Positions 11,448 to 23,285 of a stretch of DNA of 64,000 bases are shown here, in pieces. This DNA is from Anaspis maculata (Eukaryota; Arthropoda; Insecta; Coleoptera; Scraptiidae). Numbering within the stretch: the stretch's first letter is position 1; each line of letters opens with the position of its first letter. A program made the position numbers and the translations under genes. The stretch is taken from NCBI GenBank assembly GCA_949128115.1, contig OX421967.1, forward strand, positions 6,252,070 through 6,316,069, read 5' to 3'. Below the pieces are notes generated by a model. It saw only the letters and a list, made by a program, of their open reading frames with translations. It did no database searches and was not told the origin of the DNA.

Positions 11448-12073
11448 GTCACCTCATGTTAATTGCCTTGAGCGGGGGTAGTGCAATAAACCTTAGATCA
11501 TCAATAAACTCAAAAACGTCAGACTCTGCATTGCTATCGGCCGAGTACACGTGAACATGAAACGCATGTCCGAGTGAACTTGATCGAATTTCTCCAAACA
11601 GCTCGGGCGCCTAGTGACTTTAGCTCTGCCAGGTTTACACGTAGCTCGCTGGAAACAACGACGAAACTCCGGCAAGGATCAATCAAAACGCGCAGAAATC
11701 ATTCCTCGACTCGATAAATGACAAATTCTACGTTTTCTGAGCCCAAATCGTCCAGCATCGCGATGAAAAACGCCGATGGAAAGCCCGCCGGGCGTTTGGT
11801 GGATTCCGCGCGTCACGTTGGCGGCCCTCGTGACAGCTCTGTCAAATTTCAGTGCGGCACCAAAGGACGGAAGTGCTATGGGCGATTAGCGGAGCTCGAA
11901 TCCCGGAAAAACCAGCTGCAAACCACCACCTTCCGCATATCCGGCCAGAGCGTGCGGTCCTTCGGTTCCGAGCACGTCTTCAAGTTAAGTTTCTTCAGTT
12001 TGGCCGTCGCCAGGCGTTCCGGCAGACCGTCTGAAAGGCCAGGTTACCCACCACACACACAGTACGATACAAA
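11448..12073 (+). promoter_or_regulatory. Putative UBE2L3 promoter and 5' leader
   Basis: This stretch before the UBE2L3 ATG is clearly richer in CpG than its AT-rich surroundings, as expected for a broad housekeeping promoter. No TATA box in a fitting position was seen. An open frame of 128 codons (11718-12104) overlaps the start codon in another frame; it resembles no family I know and is taken as chance. Confidence 0.4.
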
Positions 12074-15000
12074 ATGGCAGCCACCAGGAGGTTACAAAAA
12101 GTGAGTTGCGGGAGGCTGGCGCGGGGGCGGGATGCGGGCCCCGAGGGGGCGCCGCGGGGCCTCAGGTGAGCGTGCATCCGAGCAGATTGTAATGCAGATT
12201 GTGTTTTTTGCAGGAGCTCGCTGACATACGAAACTCAGGACTGAAATCATTCCGTGACATTCAAGTGGACGAGACGAACATTCTAACGTGGCAGGGGCTC
12301 ATAGTTCCTGTAAGTTTCGAAGGCCTAAGACATTGTCTTCAAGCCTTTTGTGTGGCTGGATGTGTTGTGGAAGTTTTGCGCCCATTTTTAATTAGATTGA
12401 ACAATGACTAAGCATTATCTTTAGAGTACTTTGACCCAAGCATTTTGGGTACACTGTAGCCAATTTCACGTAAATTTGTCATTCAATCACCACTATATTT
12501 ACCCAATCTCATGAATCCCACCTTCAAATTGAAGGAAATATCGATATCTCGGGGGGTAATCACTTGTGGGCTGAGTGTCCTAATATTACACATTATTACA
12601 CCCACCTTCTCGGAAATAATGCATGAGTCATTACTCCCTTGGCAAATATATACAGGGTGATTCAAAAGTGCCGGACCACCTTAAAGGTGCGTAAAATGGA
12701 TGTGTGGTAGAGGCTGAAAAATTGTTGAAAAAATTCTGCGTCCTAATTTTGAAATTAGTCCTCCAGTCGCTTCTATTTTCGTTGTTTCAAAAGATCTCAG
12801 TAAACTGTTTATGGAAAAACAATGAGTACAAAAAATCAACCTCTGAATATGCAAAGAATTTCTGTTTTGTATACAGGGTGAGTCATGAATCCTGAAAATT
12901 ATTTCTTTCTAAAGGTGCCTGCAAACAGCCACATGGTCCTATGTAGAGCACAATCAAACTGTAAAACACAATCCATTTTAATAGAATTTTATTGCTTCTG
13001 GTTTTTCAAGAAAACTAAATTTTGTAGTTTATGATTCACCTGTATAGGAAACAGAAATTCAATATTCAGAGGTTGTTTTTTGTACTTGAAACAACAGAAA
13101 TAGAAGCAATCGAAGGACCAACTTTTGTCCCTCTACTATAACTTGATTAATAATAAATAAATGTTTTTCTCCTTATCGGATTTTTCTTGCCATAGGAGTT
13201 GCTTCTATAACTTCAAAATTAAAAGACATAATTTTTTAACAACTTTCCAGCACTCCACTACACCTTCATATTACGCACCGTCAAGATGGTCCGACACTTT
13301 TGAATCACCTGAAGATGCATAGGTATAATAGATGACCCAGAAATATTCCAAAGAAAGAACCCTTCATGTTACATACCGTCCGTTTTTTTTTCTAGGCCCC
13401 AGCGCGTAGCGCCTTTATTATGGGTTCCACACCCAACATATTATATATTTTTGAAATCAGAAGAACAAAATCTTTCGATTGATGGTATGTCAAATTATTT
13501 TTGACAGATGTCATTTTTTGACAATTGACAGAATAGTACTTGTGATACATCATTTTAAAGCCCAATAAATTCTGAGGAAAACTGTGTCTTCATTTTTAGA
13601 ATAGGATGTCTTTCACAGCTTCTACAGGTCTTCAAATAGGAAAAAAATTTGAAATTCAGAAATACTCAATAACTACGTAAGTATAGGCAAAACAGGCATT
13701 TCTAATAATAACTGATGATAATAATCAATAAATAATCACAATGAAACGAAACATGTCCTGAAGAAGTTACTTGAAATGACCGTCTCCTTATTCCTTAAAT
13801 GGGAGATTCAACGACCGGTGAATTGGAACTGCCAGCCCAACGCGATAGTATCCGAAGTGACCAGGTATGACCCCCTCGATTTTTTTATGAGCCTATCTGA
13901 AAGATAAGGTGTTTATAGAGTCTCCCGCTAATTTGGATGATTTAAAATCAGAATATTATCATCAGTTGATATTAAAAATACCTTTCAATTATTGAGCAGG
14001 TATTTCTGAATTTCAACAATTTTTACTATTCGAAGACTTCCAGAAGCTGTAAAAGACATCCTATTCTAGAAATGAAAACACAGTTCTCCTAAGAATTTTA
14101 TGGGCTTTAAAATGGTGTTTCACAAGTACTATTCCGTCAATTGTCAAAAAATGACATCTGTCAAAAATAATTTGACATTCCATCAATCGAAAGATTTTGT
14201 TCTTCTGATTTCAAAAATATATAATATGTTGGGTGTAAAACCCATAATAAAGGCGCTATAAGCTGGGGCCTAGAAAAAAAAACGGACGGTATACAGGGTG
14301 ATTCAAAAGTGTCTGACCATCTTGAAGGTATGTAATATAGATACGTAGAGCGCTAGGAAAAAGTTGTTGAAAAAATGTTGTGTCTTTCAATTTCGAAGTT
14401 ATAGGGACAAAGGTTGATCCTTTGGTCACTTTGCCACTTCTGTTCTCGTTGTTCCAAAAGATTTTAGTCAACTGTTAATGGCAAAATAATGAGTAGAGTA
14501 CTCGCAATACCAGAGGGACCTGTGGGCGGAGCCTAACTGCGCGAACTGAGTTCATCTAGTGGTGCACCTAAATTTGCAGTGGGATTTAAGGTTCGCCTGT
14601 GACCTGGTAATGGTCCACCGCTCCAGCTGACGGTGTTGCTTCCCCCATTTGCCTATTTCAAAACACGGACTCGTCCAAAACGATTTTTATATTTCTGTTC
14701 AGCCCCGCCCACAGGTCCCTGTGGTGTGCCGTCAACTCTACAAAAATCAATCACTGAATCTGTATTGACTTGTTTTCTGTAGGGTGATTAAAAAAAAAAC
14801 TTCGAAGCTTTTTTTCAAAAAAGAACATTCTGTATGCATACTTTTTCAAAATCATTTTTAAATTCAGAAACTACATGAAACATACTATTAATGTCGCAAA
14901 AAAAAATGCTTGGCGCCATTGAGCTGTCAAGAAAATTTTGAGAATCCTAATGATTTTCGAGGTTAGAATTTTTTGTAAATTATTATTTTCAAATATTTGC

Positions 15001-18000
15001 AAACGATCCATTATGGCCCTTAATTTCAGCTGTTTCGTCAGAAAAATTAAAAAAAAAACTTTTTTCTCGTCTTAGGCCCGATCTTTTCATCTGCTGGTTA
15101 CGTTACTTGCAGTTAACTAACTTGTGGGATTTAGCCTCCAGTTATAATAACCAAAGTGGTTTTTCATTCAAAATCGCGCTAGTACAACCTTCAGGTGTCA
15201 GTTTGGCAACAAAGACAAAAGATTGAATGTTGTACAAGTTTTGACCTTTGAAAGTTTTGGTAACCGCCGGCTACGACTGAAGGTTAAGCTTAATTAGAGG
15301 TGAAAAGACCGGTCCTTAGTAACTAGCAACGAAAAGTTCCAGCAGAATTTTCAAAAATTTCCTGTCACGTCTCACAATTTCAGAATTTCACGTCTTCACA
15401 ATTAATCTGATGAAATTTTTTGTTGCTAAAAATTTGTTTCAATTTTTTTTGACGAATTGGGTGAAATTCAAAGTCATAATAAATCATTTGCCATTCAAAT
15501 ATTCAAAATCATTAATTTACAAAAAATCCTAACCTAAAAAATCTTCAGGATTATCAAAATTTTATTGACAGCTCAATATTGCACAGGCAATTTTTTTACG
15601 ATAATAATAGCATGTTCCATGTAGTTTCTGAATATGAAAATTAATTTAAAAAAATATGCATACACAATGTCTTTTTTTTTTAAAAAAGCTTTGAAGTTTT
15701 TGTTTCAAGGCCGGCCCTGGAAATTTCAAACTGTTTGATAGGGCGATGTGTAGATGTCAATACAAGAATTAATCCACAAAATTTCAATCCAATCCATTCG
15801 GTCGTTCTGAAGATGCGGCTTGTCAAAAAATTTTACGAAATACATGAATCACCCCGTAGCTTCGAAACGAACAGCGTTAGAAAAATTTTAAAACCAGATC
15901 CTGGTTCGCCTGAAAAAACTGGACCTACCCTTAAGGACGGCATTTCCTAGCATAAGCAATGGCTGAAACAGACTGGGGATTAGCTGCAGAGTGAAAGAGA
16001 AACCGATAGATTCTCGTGGCGTGAGTTTCTGCCAAATCTGAGCAGCTAAAAATGTAACAAAAAAAAGAGCTATTCAAATCTGGACTGGCAAGAGAACGAG
16101 GGACTTTTTTGAAAAAAAATATAAAATTTTTGGAGTTTTTTGAATTTTGAAATTTTTAAATACTTATTAGTGTTCATTCTAGATTTTAGATTACTCTTCT
16201 TTTTTCCAAGTCTCTTACTCCACTGATTCTCATGAAACTCACGTGTAAAGAAAAAACACTAGGAAATGCCGCCTTTAAGCTATGCCGCCATTCATTTGGT
16301 GGTGAATCACCCTGTAATCACCCTGTATACAGAGTGAGTTGTGAAGTCTGAAAATTATATTTTATTCGTAAGGTCCCATAACCTGTGCAGAGAACAATTA
16401 AACACAATTTTCATAGAGCTCTTTTGCTTCTGATTTTTTAGGAAAACTGAATTTTCTAGTTCATGACTCACCCTGTATAGCAAACAGAAATTAAATACAC
16501 ATTCAGTAGTTGATATTCTATGTACTCATTATATTGCCATCAGCAGTTTATCAATATATTTTGAATAGAGGGCGCAATAAATAAATAAATAACATCAACT
16601 ACGTCACCGCGAGTCACCACCTATACCGCCTATGTAAATGACGTCAGAACTGGGCAGAATATAGGAATTTCGTTTATTTATTGCGACCCTGGACCTGTAT
16701 TGCGACCAAACGATACGATTTTTAGCTAGACAAAAAAATGCGGGTCAGTTATGTTTCAGTGTAGTTTCCAATTCCATGAAATGGCACAACGAGATGGCCC
16801 TTCTCCCTTCAGTTAGTGACGTCAGTAAAAGAACACGAGAGTTACGCTCTGCGCCTTCATAGAAACATCCCGTATAGCTTGGTACTTACTTCTGAAAACA
16901 CCCTATTTGTCTCTTACCTTTGGCTTTGGAAAACGCATTGTGACTATAAGCAGTTTGGATGGTTTGAGAACCGCTGTCTGCCAATTCAATTGCGGCAGGT
17001 TGGCAGTTCTAGGTCCACAGCGTTGCGAATACGCGGTTTGTGTGTCGCGTTGATGCAGTGTCTGTGGTATTTTGCGCCTAATTCGACGTGTTTCTGCTGT
17101 CGATTTATTGCTGAATTTAATAATTATTCATTATCCTTGATTTGGTGAAAAATATACAGCGTAAAAACGATAAAACAGACGCAAAGCGAAGAAGTCGGTA
17201 TACAGGGGGTGCCGTTTGTAAAATTTAATTTAGAAGTTGCTCTGGAAAAATCAGAGCTCGCGCCTCAGGTCCAAGCATTTTACGGAAATAACGAGTGATC
17301 GAATAAATTTCTCCTTAAGTCGCCTGTGATTCCTGAAAATCTGGCCGAAAAACGTGGCTACCAAGGAGACCGAGGCCTACTTTGAGGAGAAATTCATCAC
17401 TCGATTCACTTATTTGAACTAGAAACTGAGCAACTTTATTGATATTCAAAATCTCTCATCGCATGTACAGGGTGTCTCATTTGAAATTAACCCCCCCTCC
17501 CAATATTTTTCCATTTCCAGCTTTCTGCTGGGCGAAAATTTTTCTTATTTCTACAAAAGGAGGGGAGGTGTATAATTTATACGTGAATACCCTCTACCAA
17601 AATGAATGATTGCTTCGAAGTAAACCAGTTTTCTGGACGAGGCTTCCTATTAAAACTCACCGCAAGGTGTGAAGGAGGGACTGGTTTCATAATGACACCC
17701 CCTGTATTTCTACCATTTAGTCGTTTCAGCTTCTCATTTGGCACATTTTTGATGGTCTAGAATATTTTATTGTGAAAATTCAAAAAAATTCAGCAAACAT
17801 CTTTCAAGGATCAGTTTTTACTTTTGAAATTGTCCCAAGGATAAGGAAGCTTGTGGGAGTCAATCTTGACGTGAACATCCTGTATAATACCCCTTTCATC
17901 CGTCACACTACTTCCACTCGTCGACACTCAACCGGTAAGTCCCCGTCGCTCTCATTGCGCTTTGTTTTTGCTAGCGACTATCTTCGTCGCGGTAAAAGGG

Positions 18001-18777
18001 GTGGCGTCAACCTATACATGTGACATTTCCCCTTCCCCTGAAATGCCGATCCGGCGCCTCCACCATGTCAAGATGGGGTTAAGCTGAAGGCCACTTTATC
18101 GTGCGTTAGAGGTTATCGACTCGGAGATTCTTCAACTGGAGTCCAGTCATTCTAAATATTTATGTATTCATTTACTTCTTGGGTACATTGTCCAAGGCCT
18201 ACCTTCATTTGCACTGCCCTTCTGGCATTTGCGACTCACACGTTCACTCGCAGGAGGGGTCACAAAAAATCGGATTTTGAAGAAAAAAAATGGCCAGGTT
18301 AGCTTCATTTTTGGTGGTCCATCCACCGTTGAAATGATTAGGGTTGAAGTCGGGACGCCCTGTTTGCATGAAATGTGGAAGCCCATAAGTGAGAGGAGAT
18401 GTGCAAAAAAGTGATTCAATAATTATCATTTCCAGGACAATCCTCCGTACAACAAGGGCGCTTTCAAGATCGAAATCAACTTCCCGGCCGAGTACCCGTT
18501 CAAGCCGCCCAAGATCAACTTCAAGACGAAAATCTACCATCCGAACATCGACGAGAAGGGCCAGGTGTGTCTGCCGATAATCTCGGCGGAGAACTGGAAG
18601 CCGGCCACCAAGACGGACCAGGTGATCCAGGCCCTGGTGGCGCTGGTGAACGAACCGGAACCGGAACACCCCCTGCGCGCCGACCTGGCCGAGGAGTACC
18701 TCAAGGACAAGAAAAAGTTCACGAAAAACGCCGAGGAGTTCACCAAGAAGCACTGCGAGAAGAGACCGTCAGATTAG
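12074..18777 (+). CDS. UBE2L3: E2 ubiquitin-conjugating enzyme UBE2L3/UbcH7
   Basis: Three coding exons, 12074-12100, 12214-12309 and 18436-18777, join in frame to a 154-residue protein, the length of human UBE2L3. Exon 1 gives MAATRRLQK, exon 2 runs from ELADIRNSG to LIVP, exon 3 from DNPPYNKG to the stop. The UBC fold is complete: HPN at 76-78, catalytic Cys86 in GQVCLPII, and Phe63 in YPFKPP, which in the family contacts HECT and RBR E3 ligases. The enzyme takes ubiquitin from E1 and passes it by trans-thiolation to these E3s in cytosol and nucleus. All introns are GT-AG and all three junctions are phase 0. Intron 2 is 6.1 kb and full of foldback transposons. The 3' UTR is GC-rich with CCG/CAG-like triplets, then AT-rich. 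Confidence 0.97.
12651..13311. mobile_element. Foldback element, TACAGGGTGATTC termini
   Basis: Inside UBE2L3 intron 2. The left end TACAGGGTGATTCAAAAGTG is matched at 13290-13310 by the complement CACTTTTGAATCACCT; the last bases on the right have diverged. The arms continue inwards to an inner foldback at 12871-13046 with similar but distinct ends (ATACAGGGTGAGTCATGA and ATGATTCACCTGTAT), flanked on both sides by the inverted pair AACCTCTGAATAT/ATATTCAGAGGTT. No protein is encoded. Confidence 0.75.
13375..14290. mobile_element. Foldback element, ACCGTCCG termini
   Basis: Inside UBE2L3 intron 2. A 0.9-kb element whose arms of about 300 bp match closely: ACCGTCCGTTTTTTTTTCTA at the left and its complement at the right end, then GGCGC, CCCATAATAAAGGCGC and CAAAAAATGACATCTGTCAA blocks in mirrored order. 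The loop lies at about 13680-14030. Arms look well preserved, suggesting a younger insertion than its neighbours. Confidence 0.8.
14291..16560. mobile_element. Split copy of the TACAGGGTGATTC foldback
   Basis: The left half (14291-14495) repeats the first 200 bp of the element at 12651. A segment ending near 16560 contains the complementary middle part (for example ACTCATTATATTGCCATCAG versus TGGCAAAATAATGAGT at 14479-14494) together with an inner foldback (16324-16480) like that at 12871. The 1.8 kb between the halves is foreign and includes the foldback at 14781-15712. This is nested transposition inside UBE2L3 intron 2. Confidence 0.55.
14781..15712. mobile_element. Foldback element in UBE2L3 intron 2
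   Basis: A 0.9-kb element with diverged inverted arms of roughly 230 bp. AACTTCGAAGCTTTTTTTCA near 14799 mirrors AAAAAAGCTTTGAAGTTTTT near 15682. Inside, ACTACATGAAACATACTATT mirrors sequence near 15610-15630, and a TTGAGCTGTCAA-type block mirrors TTGACAGCTCAA near 15567. The interior shows no coding potential. Confidence 0.65.
17465..17706. mobile_element. Short element with TACAGGGTGTC termini
   Basis: About 240 bp bounded by TACAGGGTGTCTCATTTGAA and its near complement TTTCATAATGACACCCCCTGTA. These ends resemble those of the other TACAGGGTG elements in this intron but differ after the first ten bases. Non-coding. A further TACAGGGGGTG end at about 17201 may belong to a related element running up to it. 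Confidence 0.55.
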
Positions 18778-19510
18778 GGGAGGGAGGCACCCGTGGAGGA
18801 GGATGACGGACGACGGGGCGTCGGTCGTCGGCCGCCGCCGCCACCACCACGTTTTTCCGCCGCCGCTGCTGCCGCCACCTCCCAAACGGCCACTTCTTCT
18901 CGCAGAGGAAAGCGACCGACCAAATCAACCGTTCCCGATCCAACGGAACCAACAACAACAACAACAGCTACAAAAAAGAAAAAACTTTAGGATTCGCGAT
19001 ATAAATAAATAATGGGGAAAATCTGTGATTACTTATTACCACTTTATTATTATTATTAATTGCCCTTATTACCTATGTTCGGTACTCTCCCTCTTTTATA
19101 ACACTTCTTTATCTTGCTCCCTCTTTGCCCCCTCCCGTCCCACGTGCCCTCTCTCCCCTTGTGTATAGATTAAATTTTCTTCTCTTTGCATTTTATGATA
19201 ATAATTATTAAAAATTCATTTTTACAGATTTATTCTTCACTAATTACTACTTATTTTTTTTCTTTTTGAATTTCAATTAAATATATTTCTGTGTGTAGTC
19301 GATCGAAACTACTTCATACTTATCTAATTTATTCGTAAGTGCGATTTGAGGTGTCGATTTTTTTTACTTATGAAAAAAATTGTGAAAGGAACAATAGGAA
19401 TTTATTATTATTATGTAAAAGTGTTTCTCTGAAGGCGGCTGCTGCTTGTGTTGTGCCGCTTTTAGGTTTTTTTTGTCAATAAAGACCTAATTGTAAGTAA
19501 ATACGAGGTG
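18778..19510 (+). other. UBE2L3 3' UTR
   Basis: The region after the stop begins GC-rich with CCG and CAG-like triplets and a CAA run (about 18945-18970), then turns AT-rich. Candidate poly(A) signals occur at the AATAAATAAT cluster near 19005-19013 and at TCAATAAAG near 19477. No other gene is visible. Confidence 0.55.
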
Positions 19511-19779
19511 GTAATGATTATGAAAAGAAATGGAACAAACCCCTTCTGCAAAATGTCTCATGGTATGGCGCCTAGTCTGTGGCTTCTGCGTACAGCAAGT
19601 ATCAAGCTTCAGCGAACGAATCAACCGTGCAGGCGACTTGAGAAAGAAAATTCCAAAAACCGATCATTCAACTTCCACGTTCATACAATCGTCCGCAACA
19701 CAAATTTCTCGAGGGGAAAAACGTCGACAAGAAAAAGAAGCGCATCAAGAGAGACAAAAAGCGCAATAGAGAGACAAAT
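19511..19779. other. No gene recognised
   Basis: The segment between the UBE2L3 3' end and the tandem array turns A-rich from about 19640 and grades into the array. A 91-codon frame at 19508-19783 resembles nothing known. Confidence 0.3.
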
Positions 19780-20935
19780 ATAGCGCAACAGAGAGACAAA
19801 TATAGCGCAACAGAGAGACTAATATAGCGCAACAGAGAGACTAATATAGCGCAACAGAGAGACTAATATAGCGCAACAGAGAGACTAATATAGCGCAACA
19901 GAGAGACTAATATAGCGCAACAGAGAGACTAATATAGCGCAACAGAGAGACTAATATAGCGCAACAGAGATACTAATATAGCGCAACAGAGAGACTAATA
20001 TAGCGCAACAGAGAGACTAATATAGCGCAACAGAGAGACTAATATAGCGCAACAGAGAGACTAATATAGCGCAACAGAGAGACTAATATAGCGCAACAGA
20101 GAGACTAATATAGCGCAACAGAGAGACTAATATAGCGCAACAGAGAGACTAATATAGCGCAACAGAGATACTGATATAGCGCAACAGAGAGACTGATATA
20201 GCGCAACAGAGAGACTGATAGCGCAACAGAGAGACTGATATAGCGCAACAGAGAGACTAATATAGCGCAACAGGGAGACTAAACAGAGAGACGAACATAG
20301 CGCAACAGAGAGACGAACATAGCGCAACAGAGAGACGAACATAGCGCAACAGAGAGACGAACATAGCGCAACAGAGAGACGAACATAGCGCAACAGAGAG
20401 ACGAACATAGCGCAACAGAGAGACGAACATAGCGCAACAGAGAGACGAACATAGCGCAACAGAGAGACGAACATAGCGCAACAGAGAGACGAACATAGCG
20501 CAACAGAGAGACGAACATAGCGCAACAGAGAGACGAACATAGCGCAACAGAGAGACGAACATAGCGCAACAGAGAGACGAACATAGCGCAACAGAGAGAC
20601 GAACATAGCGCAACAGAGAGACGAACATAGCGCAACAGAGAGACGAACATAGCGCAACAGAGAGACGAACATAGCGCAACAGAGAGACGAACATAGCGCA
20701 ACAGAGAGACGAACATAGCGCAACAGAGAGACGAACATAGCGCAACAGAGAGACGAACATAGCGCAACAGAGAGACGAACATAGCGCAACAGAGAGACGA
20801 ACATAGCGCAACAGAGAGACGAACATAGCGCAACAGAGAGACGAACATAGCGCAACAGAGAGACGAACATAGCGCAACAGAGAGACGAACATAGCGCAAC
20901 AGAGAGATAAACGTAGCGCAACAGAGAGATAAACG
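19780..20935. repeat. 22-bp tandem array (GCGCAACAGAGAGAC unit)
   Basis: About 50 near-identical 22-bp units in two homogeneous blocks. The left block (to about 20280) has the unit TAGCGCAACAGAGAGACTAA plus TA. The right block (20282-20930) has CATAGCGCAACAGAGAGACG plus AA. The blocks differ at two positions, so each was amplified separately. Because 22 is not a multiple of three and the minus-strand unit has no stop in any frame, all three minus frames stay open. Those long frames encode only a low-complexity SLLRYVRLSVALCS-type repeat and are not genes. Confidence 0.95.
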
Positions 20936-23285
20936 TAGCGCAACAGAGAGACAAAAGCGATAGAGACACAAGGAACGGAAGCAATAGAAAGACAAGAAAT
21001 AGGAGCGATAGAAACAAACGGAAGCGATAAAGAGACAAGAAACGGAAGCGCTGAAGAGACAACAAACGGAAGCGCTGAAGAGACAAGAAACGGAAGTGAT
21101 AGAGAGACAAGAAATGCAAGCCAAAAAGAGACAAAGAACGGAAACGACAGAGACAAGGAAAGCAATAGAGAGACAAACGGAAGCGATAAAGAGACAAGAA
21201 ACGGAAGTGATAAAAAGACAAGAAACGGAAGCCGAAGAGAGACAAGAAACGGCGACAGAGAGACAATAAACGGAACCGATAGAGAGACAAGAAACGGAAG
21301 CAATGGCGAGACAAGAAAGAAAAGCAATGGGGAGACAAGGTAAGCAATGGAAAGACAAGAGACAGAAGCAATGGAAAGACAAGAGACAGAAGCAATGGAA
21401 AGACAAGAGACAGAAGCAATAAAAAGACAAATAGCGCTAACAGAGACGAATAGCGCAAGAAGCAATGGGGAGACAAGATAAGCAATGGAAAGACAAAAAA
21501 CGAAAGCAATAGAGAGACAAATAGCGCAATAGAGAGACAAACGGAAGCGATAAAGAGACAAGAAACGGAAGCCGAAGAAAGACATGAAACGGAAGCGATA
21601 GAGAGACAAGGAACGGAAGCGATAGAGGGACAAGGAACGAAAGCGATAGAGGGACAAGAAATGGAAGCAATGGGGAAACAAGAAAGTGAAGCAATGGGGA
21701 GCCAAGAAAAAGAAGCAATGGATAGACAAGATAAGCAATGGAAAGACAAGAAACGGAAGCAAAAGAGAGTCAAGAAAGAGAAGCAATGGAAAGACAAAAA
21801 ACGGAAGCAATAGAGAGACAAGAAAGAGAAGCAATGGAGAGACAAACGGAAGCGATAAAGAGACAGGAAACGGAAAAGATAGAGGGACAAGAAACGGAAG
21901 CGATAGAAAGACAAGAAACGGGGCCAGTGGAGAGGCAAAAAAATGAAGCCATGGGGAGCCAAGAAAGAGAAGCAATGGATAGAGAAGATAAGCAATGGAT
22001 AGACAAGATAAGCAATGGAGAGACAAGATAAGCAATTGAGAGACTACGCAATGGAGAGACAAGAAACTGAAGCAATAGAGAGACAAGAAAGAGAAGCAAT
22101 GGAGAGACAAGAAAGAGAAGTAATGGAGAGACAAGAAACGAAAGCAATAGAGAAACAAATAGCGCAACAGAGAGACAAACGGAAGGATAAAGAGACAAGA
22201 AACGGCGATAGAGAGATAAGAAACGGAGCAATGGAGAGACAAGAAAGTGGTGCAGTGGAGAGCCAAGAAAGAGGAGCAATGGATAGACAAGTAACGGAAG
22301 CAATAGAGAGACAAGAAAAGGAAGCAATGGAGAGACAAGAAAGTGAAGTAATGGGGAGACAAGAAAGAAAAGCAATGGAGAGATAAGAAACGTAAGCAAT
22401 AGACAGACAAGAAACGGAAGCAATAGACAGACAAGAAACGGAAGCAATAGGGAGACAAGAAAGAGAAGCAATGGATAGACAAGAAAGATAAGCAATGGAG
22501 AGACAAGAAACGGAAGCAATGGAAAGACAAACGAAAGCGATAAAGAGACAAGAAACGGCGATAGAGAGACAAAAAACGGAAAAGATAGAGGGACAAGAAA
22601 CGGAAGCGATAGCAAAACAAGAAACGGGGGCCATGGATAGACAAGAAAGATAAGCAATGGAGAGACAAGAAAGAGAAGTAATGGAGAGACAAGAAACGAA
22701 AGCAATGGAGAGACAAGAAAGAGAAGTAATGGAGAGACAAGAAACGAAAGCAATAGAGAAACAAATAGCGCAACAGAGAGACAAGAAATGGAAGATATAA
22801 GAGGGACAAGAAACGGAAGCAATAGAGAGATAAGAAACAGAAGCGATAGAGAGACAAGAAACAGAAGCGATAGAGAGACAAGAAACAGAAGCGATAGAGA
22901 GACAAGAAACAGAAGCGATAGAGAGACACGAAACGGGAGCGAAAGAGAGAAGAAATGGAAGCGATAGAGACAAGAAACGGAGCAATGGAGAGACAAGAAA
23001 GTGGTGCAGTGGAAAGCCAAGAAAAAAAGCAATGGATAGACAAGAAACGGAAGCAATGGAGAGACAAGAAAGTGAAGCAATGGGGGGACAAAAAATAAAA
23101 GCAATGGATAGACAAAATAAGCAATGGAGAGATAAGAAACGGAAGCAATAGACAGACAAGAAACGGGAGCAATAGGGAGACAAGAAAGAGAAGCAATGGA
23201 GAGACAAGAAACGGAAACAATAGAGAAACAAGAAACGGAAGCAATAGAGAAACAAGAAAAGGAAGCAAATAGAGAGACAAGAAAG
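20936..23285. repeat. Degenerate purine-rich array, ~24-bp unit
   Basis: About 2.35 kb of imperfect units of the form AGAGACAAGAAACGGAAGCA followed by ATGG or ATAG, 18-30 bp long. The plus strand is almost free of T. The array abuts and shares the AGAGAGACAA motif with the 22-bp array, so it is probably the older, decayed part of the same expansion. Minus-strand frames of up to 1007 codons and plus-strand frames of up to 123 codons follow from the composition and show no domain. Confidence 0.9.

Noticed and set aside
11718..12104. 128-codon frame overlapping the UBE2L3 start
   Set aside because: Composition matches a GC-rich promoter, the frame overlaps the conserved first exon in another phase, and no homology is evident.
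16816..17148. 110-codon frame in UBE2L3 intron 2
   Set aside because: No recognisable domain, located among transposon debris, and no supporting splice or promoter signals.
20257..23280. 1007-codon open frame on the minus strand (and 622, 536, 421 and 383-codon frames overlapping it)
   Set aside because: All three minus frames are open at once because the repeat unit lacks stops and is not a multiple of three. The products are low-complexity Ser/Leu/Cys repeats with no domain.
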